From Pyrinomonadaceae bacterium (lineage in GTDB: Bacteria; Acidobacteriota; Blastocatellia; Pyrinomonadales; Pyrinomonadaceae), in NCBI GenBank assembly GCA_028284415.1, contig JANQRU010000004.1:1116001-1180000 (forward strand): a stretch of 64,000 bases of DNA, given 5' to 3'. The notes under the pieces are model-generated. The model was not told the origin of the DNA. It saw nothing but the letters and a program-made list of their open reading frames with translations, and ran no database searches. The position numbers were made by a program, and so were the translations under genes. Below are positions 51,630-60,204 of this stretch, piece after piece. Positions within the stretch are counted from its first letter, which is position 1. Every line of letters starts with the position of its first letter.

Positions 51630-54600
51630 TTAAAGACTTCCCATCACAATAAATGGCAAACCATTCTTTTGCATCAGCTCGTTAAATTGTTTTGTATCTT
51701 CGTTGATAAAACGGTTTATTTCAGCTAGTTTTGCAGGTGCTCGGGTTGTTAGTTCTTGGTATTTATCCTGCATCGTTTTTGTCGGCGCAGCATTTGCTCC
51801 AATTACTGAAAAATAAATACCACCTATCTCATTTGTGATCTTTGCCGAAGCACGTATGCCCTGACCTTGCGGAATAGCAAGGCTTTTTGAGAGTGTATCA
51901 ATTTTCTTTTTGTAATCTTTAAATGCTTTGCTCAAATCTTCAGGTATTTTTTCAAACTTGGTTTTGGCAACTTTTTCAAGGTTGGCTGTTTGCGATTTAG
52001 CACTATCGAGCATACGTAATCCTTTGTTAAACGGTGAGAGCATATCACGCAATTTCATTGCTAAATCAAACTGTGCTTGAAGTTCAGAATTTGTAACTTT
52101 TACGGTTGGATCAACTCGTACTTCCGCTTTTGTTTCGCCGACAACTTTATCATTTACAATCATTTTAACTGTATAGATTCCGGGCATTGCTGCCGGACCA
52201 TTTGGTTGACGCAAACGTGTGGCTTGCTGTCCCGTTGGTTGTCGGCGAGGCGTTGCACCTTCATGTCTTAAATTCCAGAAAGTTCGATTTAGTCCCTGCA
52301 TTTTGGGTAAATTTTTAACTTCGGCAATTTTTTTGTTTTGTGCATCGAAAATTTCTAATTTAAGTTTTGTCTTCTTGTCGGGTTTATCTTTTAAATAATA
52401 AGTTATCAAAGCTCCACTCGGGGGATTTGCTCCACGAAAAGGTTCATCGCTGATTCCATACCTAGTAAATCTTGTCGTAAAACGATGTGTGGGACGGATT
52501 GCAAAGAGATGTGCGTCCTTTTGCAAAATTGAATCGCTTAAGTTTTGAATCGGTGTTGCATCATCAAAAACCCAGATGCTTCGTCCGTGAGTGCCGAGAA
52601 TTATGTCGTTTTCGCGTGGGTGCAGAACGATATCGTGAACGGCAACTTTCGGGAAGTTTTTCATATTCAATTCCATCCAACTTCCACCACCATTGTATGT
52701 TACAAAAATTCCAAGTTCTGTCCCTGCATAAATTATATTTGGATTTTTCAAATCTTCTCTAACGACATGAACGTAAGCGTTTTTCGTTATATTTCCAGTA
52801 ATGTTTCTAAATGTTCGTCCGCCGTCAGTTGTTTTGAAAACGTAAGGTTTGTAATCATCAAACTTGTGTCGGTCAATCGCAATGTAAGCTGTGTTTGCAT
52901 TGTGGTTTGATAATTCAACGTGCGAAATCGAAGAGTCTGCCGGGACATTTGGCAAATTGCTCGTTATGTTTGACCAATTTTTTCCGCCATCATTTGTTAT
53001 TTGCAGATTACCATCATCTGTTCCTACCCAAACGACATCTTTTTTGAGTGGTGATTCGTCAAGACTTAAAATTGTTGCAAAGTATTCCGCCGCTGTGTTT
53101 TCGGTAAAGATCGGACCACCCGCATCTTTTAATCTTTCAGGATTTGCTTTGGTTAAATCATCGCTAACTTTTGTCCAGTTTTTGCCAAAATCGGTTGATT
53201 TATAAACGACATTTCCTGCAAACCAAACTGTGTTTTTATCGTGCGGCGAAGGGATTATTGGAGCGTTCCAGTTGAAACGATACTTATCATTTTCGGGTGC
53301 TCCGCCGAGTCCGAAATATGGATTTACTCGCTGTTGCTCACGGTTTTTCATATCCGTGCGAACAATGTTTCCGCCTTGCGATTCGGATAAAAATAGCTTT
53401 GAATCATCGGGATGTGCGATGACGAAAAACCCGTCACCAAAACTGAGCATACGCCAATCATCATTCAAGATTCCTGCTGGTTCTCTTGTTCTCGAAGGTC
53501 CGTTCCACGTGCCATTATCCTGCATTCCGCCCGAAATTCTGTAAAAAGGTTCGCTGTTATCGGCTGAAATTTGGTAGAACTGCCCGATGGCAAAGTTGTT
53601 TTTATATTCCCAATTATTGCCGTCATAGGTTACGGCAACGCCGCCGTCTTGCCCTTGCCACATACGCTTCGGATTTGTCGGATCAATCCAGAGCGAATGA
53701 AAATCAATGTGTGTTGTCGGCGAAATCCTGCGGAAATTTCGTCCACCGTCGAGTGAACGGAAAAGTTGTGAAGCGACGGCATAAACTTTATTTTCATCGG
53801 TCGGGTCAACCGTAACGGTCGTGTAATAAAATCCGCGTGCGACGATGTTTTGTGCTTTGGAAACTTGTCTGAAATTTTCACCTTTGTCATCCGAACGGAA
53901 GAGTGTTCCTGTTTTTGATTCAAAAATTGCGTAAACGACATCCGTATTGCTTGCCGCAACTGCTAAACCAACTCGTCCAACCATTTTCGGCAAACCTTTT
54001 GTCAATTTTTTCCAAGTCAAACCGCCATCAACCGAACGAAAAACTCCGCCTTTGTCTGAACCGCTCACAAATGTCCAAGGCTTACGCTGAAATTTCCACA
54101 TTCCTGCATACAAAATATTTGGGTTGTTTGGGTCTATGACGAGATCGGAAGCACCGTGCATTTCGTCAATGTAGAGCGTTTTCTTCCAAGTTTTACCGCC
54201 ATCAGTCGTCATAAAAACTCCGCGATCCTTATTGCTTCCCCAGATATGACCGAGTGCGGCGACATAAACAACATTTGGATTTCTAGGATTGATGATAATC
54301 TTGGAGATTGAATTTGTATCTTTCAAACCCATGTGTTTCCAAGTCTTACCACCGTCGGTTGATTTATAAACTCCATCGCCAAATGAAACTGAATTACGTG
54401 CGTTAGATTCGCCTGTTCCAACCCAAATCACGTCAGGATTGCCGGGTTCGATTTCCATATCACCAACTGAAATTGTTCCTTCACGTTCAAAAATCGGTTT
54501 CCAATTTGTGCCTGCATCGGTAGTTTTCCAGACTCCGCCTGAAGCTGTTCCAACATAGACTAGATTGGGATTGCCCGGAACGCCAATTACATCCGAAACG

Positions 54601-54764
54601 CGTCCGCCCATATTTGCAGGTCCGATGCTTCGCCACGAAAGATTTTTCAAAGCCTTCTGCTTTGCAGTCATTTTTTCTTGAGCAGTTACAAAATGACTAT
54701 TTAGCAAAAGGCAAAAACACGCTATAAACAAACTGATACTAAATTTCAGTCTCGAAATTATCAT
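51630..54764 (-). CDS. exported BNR/VPS10-like repeat protein
   Basis: A 1044-residue secreted protein. A signal peptide (FSISLFIACFCLLLNSHFVT) leads into sialidase/VPS10-type propeller repeats: many Asp-box motifs such as STDGGKTWK and TTDGGKTWKK, with GGVWKTTDAGTNWKPIF first, to about residue 700. The last 300 residues are mixed and include a beta-sandwich (LKDKPDKKTKLKLEIFDAQN) and a helical C terminus (about 880-1030). Such proteins are common in Acidobacteriota and Bacteroidota. Enzyme residues of sialidases are not evident, so a binding or unknown hydrolase role is possible. Start is the ATG at 54762-54764. Confidence 0.85.
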   Translation of the reverse strand: MIISRLKFSISLFIACFCLLLNSHFVTAQEKMTAKQKALKNLSWRSIGPANMGGRVSDVIGVPGNPNLVYVGTASGGVWKTTDAGTNWKPIFEREGTISVGDMEIEPGNPDVIWVGTGESNARNSVSFGDGVYKSTDGGKTWKHMGLKDTNSISKIIINPRNPNVVYVAALGHIWGSNKDRGVFMTTDGGKTWKKTLYIDEMHGASDLVIDPNNPNILYAGMWKFQRKPWTFVSGSDKGGVFRSVDGGLTWKKLTKGLPKMVGRVGLAVAASNTDVVYAIFESKTGTLFRSDDKGENFRQVSKAQNIVARGFYYTTVTVDPTDENKVYAVASQLFRSLDGGRNFRRISPTTHIDFHSLWIDPTNPKRMWQGQDGGVAVTYDGNNWEYKNNFAIGQFYQISADNSEPFYRISGGMQDNGTWNGPSRTREPAGILNDDWRMLSFGDGFFVIAHPDDSKLFLSESQGGNIVRTDMKNREQQRVNPYFGLGGAPENDKYRFNWNAPIIPSPHDKNTVWFAGNVVYKSTDFGKNWTKVSDDLTKANPERLKDAGGPIFTENTAAEYFATILSLDESPLKKDVVWVGTDDGNLQITNDGGKNWSNITSNLPNVPADSSISHVELSNHNANTAYIAIDRHKFDDYKPYVFKTTDGGRTFRNITGNITKNAYVHVVREDLKNPNIIYAGTELGIFVTYNGGGSWMELNMKNFPKVAVHDIVLHPRENDIILGTHGRSIWVFDDATPIQNLSDSILQKDAHLFAIRPTHRFTTRFTRYGISDEPFRGANPPSGALITYYLKDKPDKKTKLKLEIFDAQNKKIAEVKNLPKMQGLNRTFWNLRHEGATPRRQPTGQQATRLRQPNGPAAMPGIYTVKMIVNDKVVGETKAEVRVDPTVKVTNSELQAQFDLAMKLRDMLSPFNKGLRMLDSAKSQTANLEKVAKTKFEKIPEDLSKAFKDYKKKIDTLSKSLAIPQGQGIRASAKITNEIGGIYFSVIGANAAPTKTMQDKYQELTTRAPAKLAEINRFINEDTKQFNELMQKNGLPFIVMGSL

Positions 54765-54837
54765 TTATAAATTCTCCAAAGATTTTTGGCTTAGATTTGT
54801 GGTTTATGCAACTTTAGCATAAATTGCCGAATTTTTT

Positions 54838-55338
54838 CTAAACGGATGCTTTCTCGTAACGCAAAATCGTACGGTTGGTATAAAGTTCGTCGGTTAAAAC
54901 CGAAACTATTCTAATCAGATCGCCGTCAATGATCTGTATATTGTCACAAATTATCGTGTCGCCATCACTGTATCTTATCTGCGGTGAATTGGTCTGATTT
55001 ATTGACGATTTGTTTTTTCCTAAGTGCAAAAAAGAGCGTTTTCCCAAACTAAATAATTCGCCGTCAAAAGGCGTCATTTCATTATCTAAGACGCCTTCGA
55101 AATCGAACCATTCAATTTCAGGATTACCAGTTTTTTCTTCCGTAAATGTTTTGTCTTCATTGATCGAAAGTTGCAAGCCGCTTGTCTCTTCTATTTCCGA
55201 AAGTTTCGATAGATCATCGCTCTGTAGCCACTTGAAATAGCTCGAACGATATTTGGCTTCGTCGTCGATGATTTTCATCTCACCCGTTTCGCTATGAGTT
55301 CCGGTTAGGTTCCATTTTCCGATGAGATTTTTATCCAT
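54838..55338 (-). CDS. hypothetical protein downstream of purK
   Basis: A 166-residue soluble protein that looks beta-rich, like a lipocalin-type or DUF barrel (LIGKWNLTGTHSETGEMKII, then IRYSDGDTIICDNIQIIDGD). The start overlaps the end of purK by eight bases, so it is co-translated. Not recognised. No signal peptide. A stand-alone function is not inferred. Confidence 0.65.
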   Translation of the reverse strand: MDKNLIGKWNLTGTHSETGEMKIIDDEAKYRSSYFKWLQSDDLSKLSEIEETSGLQLSINEDKTFTEEKTGNPEIEWFDFEGVLDNEMTPFDGELFSLGKRSFLHLGKNKSSINQTNSPQIRYSDGDTIICDNIQIIDGDLIRIVSVLTDELYTNRTILRYEKASV

Positions 55339-56479
55339 TCTGTTTTAAGAGAAGTCTTTCGCGGGCTTGTCTGACAATTTTTGCGGCGTCCGCAGATGTT
55401 TCGGCAACCGCAGTCAGATGTCCCATCTTTCGCCCGATTCTGGCTTCTTGTTTTCCGTAAAGGTGTAATTTTAGGTTTTTTTGTTCGAGAATCTTTCCCC
55501 AATCGGGTTCACCATTTTGCCATAAATCACCAAGCAAATTCGCCATCGCGGTTGGTCTCAGAAATTCAGTTGAACCGAGTGTTAAACCGCAGACAGCACG
55601 GAGTTGTTGTTCAAATTGCGAAGTTATGCAAGCCGAATCAAAAGTTAAATGCCCGGAATTGTGCGGACGCGGGGCGATTTCATTGATGAGCAGTTTTTCA
55701 TCTGTGGTGAGAAAAAATTCAACGCACAGTGTTCCGACATATTCGAATTTTTCAACAATTCCACAAGCGATTTCGATAGCATCTTTGTAAACTTTTTCAG
55801 AAACTTCGGCAGGAGCAACGGACACATCTAAGATATGATTGGCATGGTCGTTTTCAATAATGTCATAATTGACAAAATTTCCTTTTGCGTCCCTTGCTGC
55901 AACGACCGAAACCTCTTTTTCGAAATCTACGAAAGCTTCGAGAACGGCTTCTTTACCATCCAGCTTTTCAAATGCATTGTCTATGTCGCTAACTGATTTT
56001 ATTCTTTGCTGACCTTTGCCGTCGTAGCCGAATCCGGCGGTTTTTAATACGGAAGGTGTACCGATACTTTCAACAGCACGATACAAATCTTCAACTGTTT
56101 GGATGTGGTGGAAGTCAGCGACTGGAAAGCCGTTTTTTGAAAGAAAATTTTTCTCCCGCAGACGGTTTTGAGTTATATACAAAACTTCGCCTTTTGGATG
56201 AACTTGGGTAAACTGAGCGGCGATTTCAATAGTTTTTGAAGGAATATTTTCAAACTCGTAGGTGATTACATCAACCTGCTCAGCAAATTTTTTAACTTCT
56301 TCCAGATTCATATAATCTGCCGAAACTTCCAAGTCAGCAACCTGTCCCGTTGGTGTATCTTCGCCAGGCGAAAATGTTGCGACACGATAGCCCATTTTGC
56401 GAGCTTCGATCGCCAGCATACGACCAAGTTGACCGCTTCCAAAAACACCGATAGTTGCATTTGGCAGAATTGGATTCAT
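55331..56479 (-). CDS. purK: 5-(carboxyamino)imidazole ribonucleotide synthase
   Basis: A 382-residue ATP-grasp enzyme of purine synthesis: it carboxylates aminoimidazole ribonucleotide with bicarbonate and ATP, giving the substrate of PurE. Motifs: FGSGQLGRMLAIEARKMGYR (about 13-32), YEFENIP (about 74-80), GFGYDGKGQQ (about 149-158) and NEIAPRPHNSGH (about 265-276). Length fits the family. Start is the ATG at 56477-56479. purE is 3 kb away on the same strand, with a beta-lactamase-like gene, an AraC gene and an unknown gene between. Confidence 0.95.
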   Translation of the reverse strand: MNPILPNATIGVFGSGQLGRMLAIEARKMGYRVATFSPGEDTPTGQVADLEVSADYMNLEEVKKFAEQVDVITYEFENIPSKTIEIAAQFTQVHPKGEVLYITQNRLREKNFLSKNGFPVADFHHIQTVEDLYRAVESIGTPSVLKTAGFGYDGKGQQRIKSVSDIDNAFEKLDGKEAVLEAFVDFEKEVSVVAARDAKGNFVNYDIIENDHANHILDVSVAPAEVSEKVYKDAIEIACGIVEKFEYVGTLCVEFFLTTDEKLLINEIAPRPHNSGHLTFDSACITSQFEQQLRAVCGLTLGSTEFLRPTAMANLLGDLWQNGEPDWGKILEQKNLKLHLYGKQEARIGRKMGHLTAVAETSADAAKIVRQARERLLLKQNG

Positions 56480-56590
56480 ATAAATTCCATTCCAAAAAAT
56501 TGTTTACGACGAACCAATATTAAATTTGTAGAGCTAATTCAAAGAAGTCTATTTTGAACGCAAAACCGATTTCTTACAAATCTAAATAAA

Positions 56591-56625
56591 AAAAACTGCA
56601 AAATTGAAAAGATTTTGCAGTTTTT
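56591..56625 (-). terminator. bidirectional terminator
   Basis: AAAAACTGCAAAAT/ATTTTGCAGTTTTT, 14 pairs with a seven-base loop, A- and T-runs on both sides. It lies just past the stop of the beta-lactamase-like gene at 56649-58154 and before purK. Confidence 0.8.
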
Positions 56626-56648
56626 GAAGAGGAAAATTGGTACTTTCT

Positions 56649-58154
56649 CTATTTGATTTTTCCCTTTCTTATCTTCTCTAGTATTTCTTTTGCGTTATCA
56701 TTTTTAGGGTCTAGTTCGAGAGACTTTTTATAGTATTTAATTGCTTCTTCCTTTTTCCCATCTTTTAAATAGGCTTCGCCTAGACTGTCCCAAACGTTGC
56801 CTGATTTTGGAAATTTTTCGGTGTTTATCTTGAAAATCTCTATCGCATCTTTTATCTTGTTTTTTTCCAAAATCTCATAACCAAGAGTATTAATATCATC
56901 CTCCCTAAGTCTGTAGTTCTTATTATTTTCCAACTCACGATATTTTTTTAATGCACTTTCGATTCCGTTTGATTCGTATTCTCTAGCAATCGCAAGTCCT
57001 GTCAATTTCTTATCTAATTCAAATGAGCGATTTTCCAAAACTCGCATCGGAAAAGTGAAACTTCGGTGATCAGTCAGAGTATTATTCGTCATTATAATCA
57101 TACATCTGTCTTTGGTTACATTTCTCAAAAGATAGGTTCTCGTTCCTGGTTCACCGCCCGGATGATAAACAATTTTTCCTTCCGAATCATCTATCGCAAC
57201 TTCCCAACCAAGACCGTATTCCGAAGGATAATTTGGCACAGGCGAAACTTTGTAATCTTTGCCCGTTGTAAGTTTCACAGGCTCATACATTTTTTGTAAA
57301 CTTTGTTTTTTCAATAACTTACCTTTTTGCAAAGCCTTATGATATTTAAGTAAATCTCTTGCGGTCGAATGAATTTTCCCGGAACCAGTCGTGTTGTCAT
57401 AGGTTGATTTATATCTCTTCATAAACCCGAGTTTGTTCGCATTTATATAAATCGGAGAAAGCAAACCATCACGATAGAACCTCTCTACAATTCTTCCTTT
57501 TTTATTGTTTGGAACTCCACTTTCCAAAACATATGAATCTTTCATTTTTGCTTTTCGGAAAATGTATTTGTCAATAAATTGTGCGTAACTTTTGCCTGAA
57601 ACCTTTTCAATTATCATCGCCAAAAATAAATAATTTGTGTTGCTATAACTCCATTTTGTGCCGGGCGTAAAATCAAGCTTTGGCTTAATTTTTACAAACA
57701 CATTTTTCATTTGTGTGTTATTAACATTTTTGCCTTGAATTTCTTTTCTAATAATTGGTTTTTGGAATTCTATAATCCCTGAAGTGTGTGAGAGCATTTG
57801 CCGAATTGTTACATTTTTGTAAGGCAAATCAGGTAGGTATTTTGTAATTTTATCGTCTAATTTGAGCTTACCTTTTTCTTCCAATTTCAAAATCGCAACA
57901 GCTGTGAAAGTTTTGGAAACTGAAGCAATGTCAAAAATATTGTCTTTTGTTAGCAGCGTTTTATCATCATAATTTGCATAGCCAAAAGATTTTTCATAAA
58001 TAATCTTTCCCTTCTCCGCAAGCAAAACATTGCTGTTAAACCCTGATTGTTGTTGAAGATCTGTTAAAATCTTATCAATCTTTTCTACTCTTTCATCTGC
58101 GAAACTGAAACTAAATAGAAGAAAAATTGACAAAATAATCGTTACTAATCGCAT
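56649..58154 (-). CDS. serine beta-lactamase-like protein with TPR tail
   Basis: A 501-residue exported protein. Signal peptide VTIILSIFLLFSFSFA. The S-x-x-K motif is FDIASVSKTFTAVAIL (Ser about 77-78), Y-x-N is WSYSNTNYLF (about 168-174) and the third motif is HPGG (about 326). These are class C beta-lactamase/DD-peptidase features. A C-terminal TPR pair (WDSLGEAYLKDGKKEEAIKY, about 457-476) follows. Such proteins are often esterases or peptidases and rarely true resistance enzymes. Start is the ATG at 58152-58154. Confidence 0.85.
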   Translation of the reverse strand: MRLVTIILSIFLLFSFSFADERVEKIDKILTDLQQQSGFNSNVLLAEKGKIIYEKSFGYANYDDKTLLTKDNIFDIASVSKTFTAVAILKLEEKGKLKLDDKITKYLPDLPYKNVTIRQMLSHTSGIIEFQKPIIRKEIQGKNVNNTQMKNVFVKIKPKLDFTPGTKWSYSNTNYLFLAMIIEKVSGKSYAQFIDKYIFRKAKMKDSYVLESGVPNNKKGRIVERFYRDGLLSPIYINANKLGFMKRYKSTYDNTTGSGKIHSTARDLLKYHKALQKGKLLKKQSLQKMYEPVKLTTGKDYKVSPVPNYPSEYGLGWEVAIDDSEGKIVYHPGGEPGTRTYLLRNVTKDRCMIIMTNNTLTDHRSFTFPMRVLENRSFELDKKLTGLAIAREYESNGIESALKKYRELENNKNYRLREDDINTLGYEILEKNKIKDAIEIFKINTEKFPKSGNVWDSLGEAYLKDGKKEEAIKYYKKSLELDPKNDNAKEILEKIRKGKIK

Positions 58155-58235
58155 AAATATAATTACTCCATTTCAAATGATAAATGCAGATTAACAAAGT
58201 TATTTGTGCGAAAATTGTATGAATTTTGCCAATTT

Positions 58236-59000
58236 TTAGAGATTTTCGTAATGCTTTGGAAGAAAACCTGTGAGTTGTTTAAATGTTCGTGTGAAATGGC
58301 TTTGGTCGTAGAAACCACATTCGTAGGCAATTTCTGTGAGTGAGAATTTGTTAATTCTGATTAATTGCAAGGCTTTTTCTATTTTTAAGCGACGGCGATA
58401 TTCGCCGAATGTGCAGGCAAAATATTTGGAAAAATGTTTTGAAACGGTTATGGGATGAACATTTGCGAATGCAGACAAATCTTGCAAAGTTACTTCCTCA
58501 TTCCATTTATCATTGAGAATTTCCTGAATTTTATCTATCCAAACAGGACGTTTGCTCTCAAGAGCTTTTTTTGATTTAACCAATCCCAAAAGCGACATTT
58601 CTATGGAAGAATCTGAAAACTCATCTTTCATCTGTAACTCTTTGTAAATCTTGAGCATCACAAATTTTACGTTTGGATTTTGCTTAATTGAAGAATTCAA
58701 AACGGCTTCCGAAATTTCATTTTCAAGATAAAACTGCGGTTCGACTTCAAAATTTATGCTCTTTGTAAAATCTGCTTGATGCAAACATTGATGCGGTTCG
58801 CCTGCGTGATAAAAAGTCAAAGTTCCGGGAAAACATTCGACTTCATCCATTCTTTTCTTCGCCAAAGCACCGCCTTGCAAAACAAATGTCAGATAAGAGG
58901 TTTCGTGATAATGCAAAACATCAGAATCATCATTTTCCGAATAAACAGTCGGTCTTGCACTAATTCCTTTTGCTTGAGAATTAGCAAGAACTTTTCCCAT
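58236..59000 (-). CDS. AraC-family transcription regulator
   Basis: About 254 residues from the ATG at 58998-59000, which has AAGG at good spacing; an ATG nine codons earlier is an alternative. An N-terminal cupin-like sensor (YHETSYLTFVLQGGALAKKR, about 28-47) is followed by the double HTH (VTLQDLSAFANVHPITVSKH, then SLTEIAYECGFYDQSHFTRT). It lies just after the beta-lactamase-like gene's upstream region and before the gene at 59051-59611. It may regulate the beta-lactamase-like gene; this is inferred from location. Confidence 0.85.
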   Translation of the reverse strand: MGKVLANSQAKGISARPTVYSENDDSDVLHYHETSYLTFVLQGGALAKKRMDEVECFPGTLTFYHAGEPHQCLHQADFTKSINFEVEPQFYLENEISEAVLNSSIKQNPNVKFVMLKIYKELQMKDEFSDSSIEMSLLGLVKSKKALESKRPVWIDKIQEILNDKWNEEVTLQDLSAFANVHPITVSKHFSKYFACTFGEYRRRLKIEKALQLIRINKFSLTEIAYECGFYDQSHFTRTFKQLTGFLPKHYENL

Positions 59001-59050
59001 ATTTCTACCTTTTTCCAATGCGAGCATGTTTTTTATACGTTTTTGAGATT

Positions 59051-59611
59051 TTAATGTTCAGCAAAAGTTTCTTCTAGAAAGTTTGTTACTTTTTCGAACC
59101 ATTCGATTAGTTTTTCCCATTCCTTTGGGTAAACACTCCACCAAGAAACAGTTGTGTTATGTGTAAAATCAATTGTTTCAATTCCGTAATAAACTCCATC
59201 AACTCCAATATTTCTTTTATAGTTTGCAAAGGCAGGAAAATCTATGTTTTGTAAACTGTTAAATATGTCTTTAAAAGACTCTGCTTCAATTTTTACAGAT
59301 TTACTTTCTATTTGTGGTTTGGTGTCAAAACCTTTTTTCAATCCCTCAAGTGGATTCATTAGTCTTTCTAAATCTGCCAGTCTATCCCAAGTAATTTCTC
59401 TGATGGATATATCCGTTAATTTTATTGTCTGATAATTAGCTTCGTAAAAAACCCAAACTTTATATGTTTCAAATGAAGGATAAACCCAAAGTCGCAAAAT
59501 CGGATTCCAAAAATTAAACGCTGAATCCTTTGGCAATAATTCGGGATTATCAAGTATCTGCATTGCATTCTCTTCAAGTTCTTTAATTTCTTTTTGCCGT
59601 TTTTCAATCAC
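59051..59611 (-). CDS. hypothetical protein, 186 residues
   Basis: Soluble protein, not recognised, with aromatic-rich segments (NFWNPILRLWVYPSFETYKV; YYGIETIDFTHNTTVSWWSV), which may be an antitoxin/immunity-like or DUF fold. It starts one base after the purE stop with almost no gap, so the two are co-translated. The AraC gene follows after 50 bases. Confidence 0.6.
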   Translation of the reverse strand: MIEKRQKEIKELEENAMQILDNPELLPKDSAFNFWNPILRLWVYPSFETYKVWVFYEANYQTIKLTDISIREITWDRLADLERLMNPLEGLKKGFDTKPQIESKSVKIEAESFKDIFNSLQNIDFPAFANYKRNIGVDGVYYGIETIDFTHNTTVSWWSVYPKEWEKLIEWFEKVTNFLEETFAEH

Positions 59612-59612
59612 T

Positions 59613-60113
59613 TTATTCCAATTCCGAATTCAAAACCGTTTCAGTTTGATTATTCCTAAATTCTCTTAACTTCTCACGCAAATCGGGACGGGAATTTGCA
59701 ACAATAGAAACTGCTAAAAGTCCGGCATTTTTTGCACCAGCATCGCCGATTGCTAAAGTTCCAACAGGAATTCCGCCCGGCATTTGAGCAATTGAAAGTA
59801 GCGAATCAATTCCCGATAAAGCACGACTTTTTACAGGCACGCCCAAGACGGGCAAAACCGTCTGCGAAGCACACATTCCGGGAAGATGTGCCGCTCCTCC
59901 TGCACCGGCGATGATCACTTCAACGCCTCTTTCTTCGGCAGTTTTTGCAAATTCAAAAAGTAGGTCAGGCGTGCGATGAGCTGACACAACTTTGCATTCA
60001 TGTTCAATACCAAAATCTCTCAAAACATCAGCGGCATTTTTCATCGTGCTCCAGTCGGATGTGCTACCCATAATTACTGAAACAATTGGACTTTCGGAAT
60101 TGTGTTTATACAT
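59613..60113 (-). CDS. purE: N5-CAIR mutase, class I PurE
   Basis: A 166-residue enzyme that converts N5-carboxyaminoimidazole ribonucleotide to CAIR after PurK. Motifs: [20 protein letters not shown] (about 11-30), [12 protein letters not shown] (about 43-54) and [14 protein letters not shown] (about 70-83). The pair with purK makes this a class I, bacterial-type enzyme. Start is the ATG at 60111-60113. Confidence 0.95.
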   Translation of the reverse strand: MYKHNSESPIVSVIMGSTSDWSTMKNAADVLRDFGIEHECKVVSAHRTPDLLFEFAKTAEERGVEVIIAGAGGAAHLPGMCASQTVLPVLGVPVKSRALSGIDSLLSIAQMPGGIPVGTLAIGDAGAKNAGLLAVSIVANSRPDLREKLREFRNNQTETVLNSELE

Positions 60114-60204
60114 AGCTTAAATATTTAACAGAATTTGACCGAAATAAAAAATGAAAGACAGAAATTAATTCATCTCTCATTTACTGAAAATTGACAGAAA
60201 TTTA

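Noticed and set aside
53486..53815. Long plus-strand frames inside the VPS10-like gene and the recombinase gene
   Set aside because: Antisense shadows of well-supported minus-strand genes.
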